From: Lytechinus variegatus
Lineage: Eukaryota > Echinodermata > Echinoidea > Temnopleuroida > Toxopneustidae
DNA: 64,000 bases
Direction of reading: 5' to 3'
NCBI RefSeq assembly: GCF_018143015.1
Contig: NC_054751.1
Span: 28,006,783 to 28,070,782, forward strand
The translations under genes and the position numbers were made by a program. The notes under the pieces are model-generated. The model was not told the origin of the DNA. It did no database searches and saw only the letters and a list, made by a program, of their open reading frames with translations. Shown here in pieces: positions 45,601-57,175 of this stretch (positions are counted from its first letter, which is position 1; every line of letters starts with the position of its first letter).

Positions 45601-47190
45601 ATAATAAAACTTCGTAGATAAGAATTTCAATCAGAATCAATTAATCTAAATTGTGAATCAAATCAGAACATCGCCTGTATTATAAACTGTTTATCAAAAC
45701 AATAGTCGACTTTCCCGCCATTTCTTCCTCATGATTCTATTTAGGATTACGATTTTTATTAGTATTATGAGTCTTGCATGTATTGCATTTGTAAATATTT
45801 TTCTTATTGTTTTGCTTAACAACAATTCAATATGTTCAAAGGTGGCAGCTCCTTTTTCCGCTCTTTTCACGGATGCCACCCCACGAAGAGTGCATTAAAC
45901 TTTGAAATTTTTGTGTTGCTCGACAACCATTCAAAATACATGAAATGTGCTGAACGGTTCTACTGTTGCCAACCCGACAAAAAAAAAATGTTTCTTGATA
46001 TACAGCGTGTCCCACAAAAATACAACTCGCACTTTAATTGGGTGTTATGTTTAAGTTATAACATTAAAATTGTATACCTTTTTGCATCCGTAAACTAGGA
46101 TTCATTTACCAAAATAGATTAAATTTCACGTGATATGGTCCAACAATCACAAAGATGTAAGCATCTTTCACATTAGCTCTCTAGTTTACAATGTAATTAC
46201 GGTCAGTAGTTCGAATTCCTTGCCATTCTAACTACGATTCTGCTAACCCACCTGGTGTGGGTGCATTTTGTAAAAACAATTTCACCCTGCCATTCTCAAA
46301 ACGTAAAAACAAAATGTAAAAAACCGTTGAAAAATGACTGTTTTGTGTGTTTCATAAGAACTATTCCTTCAATCGTGTGAATCCTTAATTGTCCTAATTT
46401 CCCAAACCAACTAATTATCCGGCTGCTTCTGCAGTCACATGGTATCGGTTATAAGTTTTGAATGTTTGTAGGTGAAGAAGTGGATTATTAAACCTATTCA
46501 CACGCCTCCGACTAACATGACTTTAATCAATCGAAAAATACCGTCTATCTTCCCATCTTTACATCTATCTTTGCATAAAATGCTAGTTGTGCTTATGAAG
46601 ATTGATAATAACGATTTGTAGAGTCATGAGACCGTAAGATTTTTTTTATCAAAATCAATTAATCTAAGTTGTGCATCAAATCAGAACATCGCCTGTATTC
46701 TAAACACTTTATGAAATCGATAGTCAACTTTCGCGCCATTTCGCCCTCATTACGATTACTAGTATTATGAATCTTGCATGCATCGCATTTGTAAAGATTT
46801 TTTGTATTGCTTTGCACAACAACAATTCAATATGCTCAAAGGTGGCGGCTTCTTTTCCCCCTCTTTTCACGGATGCCACCCCACAAAGAGCGCATTAAAC
46901 TTTGAAAGTATTGTGTTGCTCGACATGGTTGTACTGTTGCCACCCCGACAAAAAATGTTTGTTGATATACAGCGTGTCCTACAAAAATGCTACTCGCACT
47001 TTAATTAGGTGTAATTTCTAAGTTATAACATTAAACTGTATACCTTTTGGCAACCATAAACTAGAATTCATTTTCCAAAAGTGGATTAAATTTTACATGA
47101 TATGGTCTAACAATCACAAAGATGTAAGCATCTTTCATATTAGCTCTCCAATTTACAATGAAATGTGGTCAGTGGTTCGAATGCCTTGAA
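42674..47190 (+). repeat. Higher-order array of about 1-kb units
   Basis: Five units begin with a GATTACGA or GATTCTATTTAGGATTACG anchor at about 42710, 43690, 44980, 45733 and 46745. Each carries GGCAGCTCC, CGATGCCACCCCA-type and AGCGTGTCCCACAAAAAT-type words. Units 2 and 4 are the closest pair, so a two-unit higher-order period of about 2.0 kb is likely. Unit 3 is shortened and unit 5 truncated. A 55-bp sub-repeat (TTGCATAAAATGCTTCTTAT) occupies 44690-44830. Confidence 0.85.
44211..44366. mobile_element. MITE inserted in one array unit
   Basis: The ends GGTGTGTTTCATCAAC and TTTCATGAAACGCTCCC are inverted, and GTCCGACAAGT occurs in both arms. The homologous units at 43225, 45310 and 46250 lack it and show the empty site CCACCTGGTGTGGGTG or a variant. 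The flanks CTGG and CCGG suggest a 4-bp duplication. Confidence 0.85.
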
Positions 47191-47366
47191 TACAACATGC
47201 AGACTGCTTGTATACATGTATACGTATTTTCTAAAGACCTATGGCAGTCCCATATCATTGTCTACAAATCTCAAATTTAACCTTAAGTAGGCGGGACTAT
47301 TTCAAAGTCTATGAAGACTATGAAAGAAACCTAAATATTATTTTGATCATCAACAAAATATATGTT

Positions 47367-49456
47367 GTCAATGTGGCAAGGGCAAAATAAAAAAATATGA
47401 TGGGTGTAAGGAAGATAAAAAAACAAAAGATAAATGTGAGTGAGCGAATCAAGCGAGTAAATGCACTTTTCATGATATTTTATATACACAATTCTGTTAA
47501 TGTCATGTATTTTCAGTAATGCGTTTTTTTATTCTTCCTCATTTGTTTTATTAGCAAGAAATTTAAAATTTATATCAATCAATGTATCATTTCTTCCGAT
47601 GATACGCTTTCTTTTGTTTCGCCTTTTTTGCCAGCAAAAAGATAATGGGTATATATCCCTACACGCTGAGCTCATATGGCAAATCTGGTAGCATAAACTG
47701 GATTACTACTAAATGAAAAAAAAATAATATATCAAGCAAATTTGATAATTGAAAATGTTAAATGTACTAACATATCAAGTATGTTGATTGTGCATAAGTC
47801 CTACCGCATGAATAAAATATTGACAATGCACGTTATAAAGAAGTTTAGTGGTGTCACTTATATATAATTTGAACAGCAAATGATGTCTATTTCATTTTTT
47901 TTCAGGAAAGGGGAAGTAAATTTCATCCTTACTAGATTGATAGTTTGAATGACGGGGTAATTATCGATATCACAAATAAGAGGTGTAGTAAATATAATTT
48001 CTGATATTGTCGAAAGCAATATCTTACTTTTCCGATAGATGATCCATTACAAACATATTATTTGAATAAACAAAGGTTCAACAAATTATAAAGATCTAAA
48101 TTTCTACAAATTGTTAGTAATTTCTACCTTCACACCCCATCGCTTCGTTATTTCATTTTCCTCTTTTATCTTTCAATTTTCTGTATGTTTGATTTGTCAA
48201 GAATTATATAGCCTATACATTTCTTCAATCTTAAATTTCATCTTTATCCTTTATTTCTATATATGCAAAATAGGCTTCAGCTACAAGTTGATTTAATATT
48301 TTAAACTATTTGTTTTTCTTTATGCTTTTGATAAGTGGAAGTAACGATGCCAGTGTCTGTCCTGGTGGTCGTGGTGGTTGAGGTGTGCGTTTTCCCCCTT
48401 GATTTCTTGTTATCATTCTCGACATTATCCATGGCATCTTTACCATCATCCCTATCATCATCATCATCATCATTTAGATTACACGAATTTTGACGCATAT
48501 TGTTGATGCTGAATGTCTTAAAGTCGAAACAAATATTTGAATAAAACATATGTATCTTAATGGCAATAAGTCAATGGAAGGTGTTGGGGAAAGAGACAGA
48601 GGAATTTTAATCTTGATATCAACGGAGAGAAAAGCTATTGTTCGTATCGGAACCTTTGAAAGTATTCAATTGTCAAATCAAAAGACGCGCGCGTGGCCCG
48701 ATTTCTATGAACATCCTGTGCTAAATTCCTTTCCTCGATAATACGTCAGGAGGGAGCGCGGATTAGACATTCCTCATGAAAGGGAGTCTGGGCATCTATT
48801 GTTCATGACTTGGTGGCATGAACAATAAAATGTAGTCGCTATCAGACAGGTGGCTATTGGTCGAACGTTATTCTTTTTAATGCCGAAACAGATATAATGA
48901 ATATTTCACCCCATCATGAAATGTCCACAGAGTGAATTTTACCTGTTATGTTTATCGTTCTTTCACTGTTCAGCTACGATTTTATATCAAATACAAATAG
49001 TGATCCCATTGGGCTTCCTGGCATGTCGACGAAGACCGTTGCCTTTTTTTCAAACCCCTTGCTATGTATGCTCGCTTGCTGAATGAAGTGAAGCCTAAAG
49101 TTTGAAAATAATCAATTATTCAAAGGCAAAATATGCATCTTGTCTAAGATTGTCATTATATTTTCATATTTATATTGCATTATATTTTCCACAAGAAAAA
49201 GAATATCCGGCATCTATTGTCAATTCCTTGGCATATACGAGATGCATAGTTGGCTCAGATTAATATCATTTCATAGATGAGGCTACAAAGATCAGATATG
49301 ATCATATTTAAAAATATTTTTCCAGAGATCTTTATATCCTATCCTCTCTATACAAATCATCTTTATTTCATAACAAAATATACAATTTACCCAGGTCCTT
49401 TGCCGGAAATAGTGGCGCAAAGTCCGCTTCACTGGCAATATGCAGGATTATGGAGT
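47367..49456 (+). repeat. 2-kb direct repeat, copy B
   Basis: Partner of 40652-42672. It has about 70 extra bases near its start and small indels throughout. Confidence 0.9.
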
Positions 49457-49805
49457 ATAAACACAAAATGAGCTACGTGCAGTACATAAGAAATCTTAGT
49501 ATGGGGAGATGTGTAACTATAAAAGGAATGAATTATGTAGACAGATGCCACAGGAAGAGAAACTTAAAAGCGAAAAAAAAACACGAGATGAAAAAGAAAG
49601 GAGAGAGAGTCCAGAGATTACGAGAGATGGATGGATAGATAGATAGAGATGTGAGATCAGTTACGTAATAATGATAACGTATGAATATTATGCTAGAATT
49701 ATGTTTTGTAATAAATACATTTAATTTTGTATTCAACCTGGGTCATCACAAAAAGGGCTAAAAATCAACATAAACACCTCCACCTGACCTCACAATTTTT
49801 AGGCG

Positions 49806-49830
49806 GGGGGGGGGGGGGGGGGGGGGGGGT
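49806..49830. repeat. Poly-G tract
   Basis: More than 20 consecutive G, the longest of at least eight G runs in the window. Confidence 0.95.
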
Positions 49831-50008
49831 GGGGTAGATCAGATATACAGAACAAATAGGCTTTTGTCATTTGGAAAATTTGTATTGATTTTTAGTTTGT
49901 AACTGATCTGCATTTCCTCTTCTTGATTCACGATTTCTTTTCTAGTTCTGTGTACTTTGCCAAGAACGCCCACATCATTTTGTGGGATTTTACACCCCAA
50001 ACCTGTTA

Positions 50009-50324
50009 TACCCCTTTCATAAACCCAATTATGCGGCTAATAGCAGCATAATTTGGTCGTAAAATCGGAAGAGAGACAGAGTTATCTGCATTATTTTCAT
50101 TTTTACTTTATGAACGCATTTCGAAAGTAATGCGGGTAATTGCCATGGAGCGGTCACAAGGTCACCCTTTTCAAATGCAACCGCATCGGAGAGGGTGTGT
50201 GAGGTTTCCATGACGATTATCCTCCTTTTTCAGGACGGGCGCTTGTAAAAATAATGCTGATTATTTTCGGAGTTTATGAACGCAATTTTTATTGAATTGT
50301 CCGCATAGGTTTATGAAAGGGGTA
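50009..50324. mobile_element. Harbinger-like MITE with TTA duplication
   Basis: The ends TACCCCTTTCATAAACC and GGTTTATGAAAGGGGTA are perfect inverted repeats. TTA flanks it at 50006-50008 and 50325-50327. A 3-bp TWA target is typical of PIF/Harbinger elements. It is 316 bp and noncoding. Confidence 0.88.
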
Positions 50325-51340
50325 TTAGTATTGAATCTATATATCCGGTCCCTCTTTATCTATATTTCAATATATCATCTTTAGTTTTCTATATTTTGTC
50401 TCCTTGTGACTGGCAATAACTTTGTTACAGTATGAAAGCCCCTATGTACGACGAATAGACCCTGACAAAATATGACCAAACTTTACACTGATTCATGCTA
50501 TAGAACGATAGTTGAGTGGGTCACAAATGTTTGTCGCCGACACTGGATAGAAATCGCCTACATTATCCAAAACAGTATATAGTTGAGTGCATCGCACAAC
50601 ACAAATCGTATCCAGATTACGATTTTTCTAAAGCATGTTTTGCATTACGACAATATTGGCAAGAATTGAAATGACATAAAATTTACTCTGCACTAATAAT
50701 TTTGTCGCGGAATACCGCGCATTCTAAAAAATTACAGGGTCTTGTTTTGAAGACTACACGAATGTAAGGGTACGGTTGGCTGCACTGTGAAGATACATGG
50801 CTCTAATATATTATTGTGTATGTTTGCGTGGGGATCGCAGCTGTGCTGTGATTGGTCACTTGATCGACGACAATGCTCTTTTTTGGAAAAGGACGGTTTC
50901 AATTGTGTGTGTATAAACCCTCTCGTATTTCAGAGGAAATAACTTGAATAGCAAAATAGTATTTCATTCAAAAGAGCAATATTTTTCACATTTTTGTTTA
51001 TTCAGCTACATCGATAGATACGTCATTTGAAAGGATAAACATTGAACTTTCAATTCATTTTCTTAATTTCTTGGTATCTCTACAATTCCTTGGGTTATTT
51101 ACTCTTTGAAATGTTCATGAAATCATAATTTTCTAGGTTTTACTTATTGACAAAAACGATGTAAAATATTTTATCTTTTCTCAATTTTTCCAAACGCAAA
51201 TTTGAAAGGTCATAACATGATCATAAAGTCCATGAACCATGCATCATTTCATGTATAGAAGGTTTCATTATACAATGTACGGGTAAAGAGTTATGACCGT
51301 TTTAAAATCAGTCTTTGCTTTCGTTTCGGTCAATTTAGGA
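50325..51340. other. Right part of the composite insertion, no gene seen
   Basis: AT-rich sequence without a recognisable repeat or coding exon. Confidence 0.4.
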
Positions 51341-52299
51341 TTCCTCGAATATCCCTGGCACTAGAGGGGTATTGGACCTGGCATTTTGTCTGTCTCATCT
51401 AGATTCATCTTTACTCTGTAGGAGAACATATCAGAACTATTCTCCCTTACTGCACCCAGTACCTTCTCCTCTGTTATAGCTTCAAGAAGTCTCATCTCTT
51501 TATCCTTCTAGGTATTTGCTCCTGATGGTTGATTGGACAACCATCCTTCTACTTTAACTCCTCCTGCAACTAGAACCTGGTCAATCTCTTTTGTGAGTCT
51601 CTCAGCTACCTGTTCATCAGCAACTGACTCACATATGTCATCCATGTAGACATAGGTTTTTGGTTCAGCTTTGGGCAGCTTCTGGGTGTCTTCACTCTTG
51701 CTTTCTCAGCCATATTCCTCAGCGCAATCTGAGCCATGGCTGGTGCAGGTCTATCCCTAAAGGTTAGAGCAGTCTTAATTTAGGTGTCTGGTGGCCAGTT
51801 TGTTTGCATGTTCTGCCGCAAGAATGGTCTGACTCTGGCACTAGAACTAATACATTTTAGATATATCACCACACACAGCTACTTTCCTTTCTCTGAATCA
51901 AAGTAGAACTCCTAGGAGACTGTTAAGGAGATGTGGTCCTATCAGTGTGTGGCTTTGAAAAGAAGCAGAGGAATGAAACACTATGGGTACTGGAGTACTC
52001 TTCTTCTCCAGCCGCAGTACTATGTGATGCATTATCGATATACCCAAGGACTACTTGACTGTCTGTCTAGAATGTATGGGTAGCCTCTTCAAGTTGTAGT
52101 TGTATTTATTTTCCATTCATAAAAACATGCACAATACAAACAAAATACATCAGATATAATTACAAAATAAAATAAATACATTATGAATGGCTGGATTGCC
52201 CATTCAGAGTGGTAATTATTACCACTCTGTTCTGCCTAGGGATCCAGAACATAGTAAAATAGATCAACTTGTATTATAAACATCATTAACAACAGAAAA

Positions 52300-53000
52300 G
52301 TCACCACTTGCTCCACCTCACTTGTAACCTGCTTCTCCTCAGCCACAACTGCTCCTTAGTCAGAATTCTTTTTCCTCGATCACCACCTGCTTGTCTTCAG
52401 TCACAATTTTCTCTTTAATCACAACCTGCTTCCCCTCCACCCAAACTTGCTTTTCTTTGTCCACCTGCTTCTCCTTTGCCCAGATTGTTCTCGTCAGCCA
52501 CAATTACCATGTCTCCTCTTATCTGTTGTGTGATTACCCGATCTGTTTCGGCCACACCAACTTTTTATTGAACTAGTCGATCAGATTCTCCTGAATATCA
52601 TACAAGAATGGTTTATTACTCAAAAGTGGTGACCATCTGCTCCTCAGCCACAACTTAACTCCTTGGCACATCTTGCTCCTCGATCCCAGGCTCAGCTACA
52701 ACTTGCTCCACCTCAGCTGCCACCTAGTATTCCTTGGTCCCAACTTGCCCCTCCTTGCCACAATATGCTCCTTGGCTGCCACTTCTGTTTTACCTCAGCC
52801 ACAACTTGCCCCTCCTTAGCCACAACTTTCTGCTTCACCTAGCTCGATCTGCCAATCTTGCCTGTTCCCCGGCCACCACCACCTGTCTCCTCTCTTCTTT
52901 TGCTTCGTGATCGACTACCTGATCTGTTACCGACACACCAGCTTTTTCTTGGGGATACTGAATGAACAAGTCAACCTAAATATCCTACAAAAATGAGTTC
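52300..53000 (-). repeat. Degenerate tandem repeats with a coding-like minus strand
   Basis: Two halves (52300-52620 and 52650-53000) end in similar sequence (CTGTTTCGGCCACACCAAC and CTGTTACCGACACACCAGC). Within them CCACAACTTGCTCCTC-like words of 24-39 bp recur. Read on the minus strand, one stretch gives KEKQV and EGKQVV repeats, like a decayed charged repeat protein. Frames are interrupted and no family was recognised. Confidence 0.55.
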
Positions 53001-53817
53001 TCCTCAAAAGCAATCATGCCCACCAAGTTTTGTTGAAAGTCAGAGACAACTAGGCTCTCTGAATATAAAGCAGAATGATTAAAAAAGAAACAGGCTAGGA
53101 TATGATGTGCAGCCATTAGAATCGTCATCATCATTTATGCACTAGTAGTAACTTTCCCTCTTTGGAAGGGTTAGGCCTACTGACCCTTGTGCCATGATGA
53201 CATTCTCTCCTTCCACTTCTGTCATGAGCACCCTCCTCATTCAGACTAACATTATTTACTTTACTTTTTCACCCATATCTTTCCATGTAATTTTTTGACA
53301 TTCCCTTTCCTCTTGTGCCATACACTTCTATATCCTGTGCTTTTTTCACAGATTCTGCAATTTATATTTTTCAAATTCAATAATATGCTTCTTAAATATA
53401 AGCATTCCACTTTTGAATTAAACACGGTACAGCAATATTCTTGGAATAAGAGCTCAATTAATTTCATCTGGATTTTTCTCTTCAATTTCATTACAAATAT
53501 TGTTTTGTAAGATAATTTTTAATTTTGTTGCTTCTCATCAAACCGCAACTTGTGTCCAAAATTCAATGATCCATGTAAATGTTTAAAGTAATATGAATAA
53601 GCTTGTTCATATATTTTTGTAATTCCTTCAAATTATCCATATGCACTCTAAAAAAGGATTCATCAAAATAATCAATCCATTGGTTAATGGCCTTATGTGT
53701 AATTCTTAAAAAAGTCAAAATCAACCAACATTTGCTAGATTCTATCTAGTGATTTTCTTAATTTAGTATTTGAGGGCTGGACACATACACACTTAATGGA
53801 TATTTTGATTGGTCCTT
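53001..53817. other. Intergenic, no gene seen
   Basis: AT-rich, without repeats that I can delimit. Confidence 0.4.
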
Positions 53818-54352
53818 TTTTAAAGGTCCACCCCAGAAAAAATGTTGATTTAAATCAATGGAGAAAAATCACACAAACATAACACTGAAAATGTCATCAA
53901 AATCTGATGTAAAATAAGAAAGTTATTAGATTTTTTTATTTTTCACATAACAGTTATATGCACAACTCAGTGATGATGACCATCACTCACTATTTCTTTT
54001 GTTTTCTATTGTTTAAATTATACAAGATTTCATTTTTTTACGGATTTGACAATGATGACGAAACTTGAGAAAAACACAAAATTCACATGTTCAGGGAGGA
54101 ACAAAGCTTTATTTCACATAAAAGAAAAATAAAAAAAGAAAAGGAGAAAAGTAAAGAAATAGTGAGTGTATGATGTCATCAGTCCCCTCATTTGCATACT
54201 GACCAGGATGTGCATAACTTGAGTCAAGCAAAACTTTAGAATGTCATAACTTTCTTATTTTACATCTGATTTTGATGAAATTTTTAAGTGTTATGCTTGT
54301 AAGTTTTTCGCCTTTTATTCAATTATACTTTTGCTGGAGTGGACTTGTGAGG
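53818..54352. mobile_element. MITE, GGTCCACCCCAG subfamily
   Basis: The left end TTTAAAGGTCCACCCCAG is mirrored by GCTGGAGTGGACTTGTGA. About 95-bp arms include TCATCAAAATCTGATG and its mirror. Confidence 0.78.
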
Positions 54353-54423
54353 GTTCAAATTCAGTAATTTAATGATATAAAGGGATTATTTATCCTGCTA
54401 GCTCTGCTTTTTACTAGGCATTA

Positions 54424-54820
54424 CCCCCAGGGGGGGGGGGGGGCAGTCAAATATATTGCTGTACACATGCGTGACCCAAAAAAAGGAATGAAAGGGGTGT
54501 TTTTCAGTGTTGGATGAGGGCCACGCCTGCACTCATTAAGGGTAACAAAAACACAGATTTTCAAGAAAAAGGGTGGTTTTGAAACTGGTCAATGGTCAAT
54601 CGCAGGGTCAAACGTATTGAGGGTATGTTTTTTTTCCAAAGCTTTTTTTTTAAGACTAGCCATAGGTGTTTAGGGTATGTTGTTTCCCAAGCCTTTTCCC
54701 AGGGGTCATATTCTGGCGACAACTTGTTTAGGGGCCAAAATGTGTAAATAAAGCCCGCAAAAAACCTTGTTTAGGGAGTGTTTGGAAATAATTTGATCAC
54801 GCATGTGTACCGTGGGCTAT
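54424..54820. mobile_element. Inverted-repeat element with poly-G end
   Basis: GTACACATGCGTGACC near the left is mirrored by GATCACGCATGTGTACC near the right; the left end also has 14 G. Noncoding. Confidence 0.65.
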
Positions 54821-55737
54821 TCCTTTCAATTCTCTCATTTTGTTTTTATTAGCCTTTATCATTAACGTACTGTGCAATACTAGTAGTGATCTATATACAT
54901 ATTGCATGTAATGTCACTATAATAATGTTGTAGAATCTGTATCATCACTGTAAATCTTTACAAAATGTAAGTGGAAAATTTGAATAAATTTGGATTGAAT
55001 TGTATTTCGAGTGTTAAGAAACTGCTACATTATTCGGCATCATAAGTGTTTGTATATTTGGAGGGCAAGTCCACACCAACAAGATTTAAAGAGGGAGTGA
55101 ACTGTGTGTGGTCTCTCATTGACACTGTGTTATAGATACATCGTCTTAAAATATATATTTTCATATATCTACTAATACTACAGAGAATAAATTGACCTAT
55201 AATTGTATTTGTATAGAGAAACTAAAATGTTTTTAGAGGAAAAGTAATTGTCTTGCTACTTGGTAAAATAATTATTGCAGTATAAATGTATTGAGTAGTT
55301 AATTAGCATTTTATCATTCAATTAGTTCTATATATCTAGACTACACTAGCATTATGGGTCAGGAAACTGGCCAGGTATGAGTAGTTGAGGACTCGAGATG
55401 GTGCTATTGGTGTATCTGCTTTAAGGAAAAAAACAGCTCAATATTCAAAATATTATTTTCTCTTTGGCAAGAATTGTTCTTTAATATAAAGTCTGATTCA
55501 TTTAAAGATATCTTTTCAAATTTGAATAGACTACCGGCCTACCTATAGATTTGCATAGAGCATGAATCAGTACATGCCTTTTCCAGAATAATAAAATGAG
55601 AATGATTCCCAATGATGATAATCAAAATGAAAAATTTTGAAGAAAAAATTAAACTGAAAAAAAAAATGGTTTTAAAATCTATTGAGATATCATTTTGCAT
55701 GATAACATGCCTGATCTTGTCTAAAATAATGATACAC
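54821..55737. other. Intergenic, no gene seen
   Basis: AT-rich sequence with no delimited feature. Confidence 0.4.
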
Positions 55738-55867
55738 CTGGGGGCAGTAACGGACCGTGACCCGGACAAGACAAAGCATTGGGGGGCACTGCATTGTCTG
55801 TGAACAATGCAGTGCTCCCCCTAATGCTTTGTCTCCTCCGGGGTCATGGTCCGCCACTGCCCGAGGG
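55738..55867. mobile_element. Short foldback MITE
   Basis: The arms CTGGGGGCAGTAACGGACC and GGTCCGCCACTGCCC are inverted, as are GACAAAGCATT / AATGCTTTGTC and CACTGCATTGT / ACAATGCAGTG. It is nearly one hairpin, 130 bp. Confidence 0.85.
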
Positions 55868-56033
55868 AATGATTATTTTTTTTAAAAATGTACTGAAAAA
55901 AAGACAATGGAAAATGGTCTTGGTACCATGCAATAAGCTAGGATGAGCTTCCTTTAACTGAAAGCTTCAGTTCTGCTGAACTATGTCTTGCTTCACACAA
56001 AACTAATAAAAAGGGACCCAAATATGTATTTAT

Positions 56034-56110
56034 ACAGTTGAGGCCAGAAGCTTACCACCCTGGAAATACAAAGAAAAGTTGACACTTGCCAAACATCATA
56101 AAATTTACTG
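56034..56110. mobile_element. Possible Tc1-like terminus
   Basis: TACAGTTGAGGCCAGAAGCT resembles the CAGTTGAGGCCAGAAGTTTA end of Tc1/mariner transposons, with the TA target present. No matching right end was found. Confidence 0.4.
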
Positions 56111-56454
56111 TATCTTGTAAAATATGTTTGCTCTCATGAAAAATTTGATATCAAACAAATGAGTATGCCATGCCCCTTCATCACATTTCTATGTAATCAG
56201 GAGCAGAAAATATTTAGGTGTCATTAAAAAAAATTCATATTTTTGACAATTGAAAATAAAGACTTGACTAAAACATTTCAAACTTTCCAGCAGCATCCCA
56301 ATCATGTGAAAGAGCTTAATGCCCTTTCATTTGATATGAAATATACCCATATATGTATATAACAAAACAATGCTGACGATAATGCTTTGATTGACAATAA
56401 ATTTCTTATTATTCACTCAAATTTCTGACGGTTCTCCGTCTTCTTCAGGAGTTT

Positions 56455-57175
56455 ACAATGTGTGGTATCAGATTAATCAGAGAGCACATCCTCAGACAGA
56501 TGTTGCTATGATAACTGGCTGAGGATGTGCGCCCTTCACAGCAACAAATAGTAACACTTGTTTGGGATGATCAAATTGTTACGTAACAGTAAAGAAAATA
56601 TTGCGCAATATCATTACTCGTTATGTAACAATAAGAAAAATAAGTGATGAGATGATGGAACGAAGATCAAATTGGTTTAGAGAAAATGATTCTCCCCGGA
56701 AAAATATAAAGTACGAATAGGTATTTTTTAGTAATAAAAGAAATTCCTTTTATCGCTCGACAATAAAAGGAATGAAAATACGAATAGGTAAAAATACGAA
56801 TATCAATAAAAATATGAATAAGTATTTTTGAGCAATAAAAGGAATTTCTTAAATAGGAATTTTTGAATAGGTACTTTTGAGTGATAAAAGGAATTTCTTT
56901 TATTGCTCATAAATACCTATTTGTACTTGATAGTTTTCAGGGGAAATCGTTTTCTCTAAAGCAATTTGATCTTCGTTTTATCATCTCATCGCTTAATTCT
57001 CTTATTGTTAAGTAACAAGTAATGTTATTGCGCAATATTTTCTTTACTGTTACATAACAATTTGGTCATCACAAACAAGCGATACTCTGACTATATTTGT
57101 TTCTGTGAAGGGCGCGTATCCTCAGCCAGTCATCAAAGCAACATCTGTCTGAGGATGCGCTGACCACACATTGTT
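56455..57175. repeat. Large palindrome, arms about 340 bp
   Basis: CATCCTCAGACAGATGTTGC at left is mirrored at right by GCAACATCTGTCTGAGGATG; further mirrored words include TATTGCGCAATA and GAAGATCAAATTG. The centre near 56845 is rich in AATAGGTATTTTTGAG. Arms have diverged moderately. Confidence 0.85.

Larger units (their letters stand above)
39693..51369. mobile_element. 11.7-kb composite insertion splitting the BEL/Pao element
   Basis: BEL/Pao pol similarity stops at the left border and resumes at the right. The ends CTCTTTAAGCGCCA and TGGCACTAGAGGGG are imperfect inverted repeats. The left flank is TTAA (39689-39692), as in piggyBac-like elements; the right flank is TATT and does not match. 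No transposase is recognisable. The inside holds the 2-kb duplication and the 1-kb array listed separately. Confidence 0.6.
36690..52085 (-). mobile_element. BEL/Pao LTR retroelement, decayed fossil with nested insertions
   Basis: Minus-strand pol remnants in family order: reverse transcriptase with a YMDD-type box (51400-52000), the connecting segment (39500-39690), RNase H (38995-39464), the integrase zinc-binding part (38570-38700), the integrase core (37137-37334), and the pol C-terminus (36690-36960). An extra RNase-H-like scrap at 52030-52085 is out of order, suggesting rearrangement or a second copy. The element is broken, with many disabling changes, and looks old. It hosts two later insertions (37516-38554 and about 39693-51369). 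LTRs were not identified. Confidence 0.85.

Noticed and set aside
43190-47180. tRNA B-box-like GTTCGAATGCC motifs
   Set aside because: They recur as part of the 1-kb array units, with no A box or cloverleaf.
40652-49456. LTR retrotransposon with 2-kb LTRs
   Set aside because: No clear TG...CA ends, primer-binding site, polypurine tract or pol similarity between the repeats.
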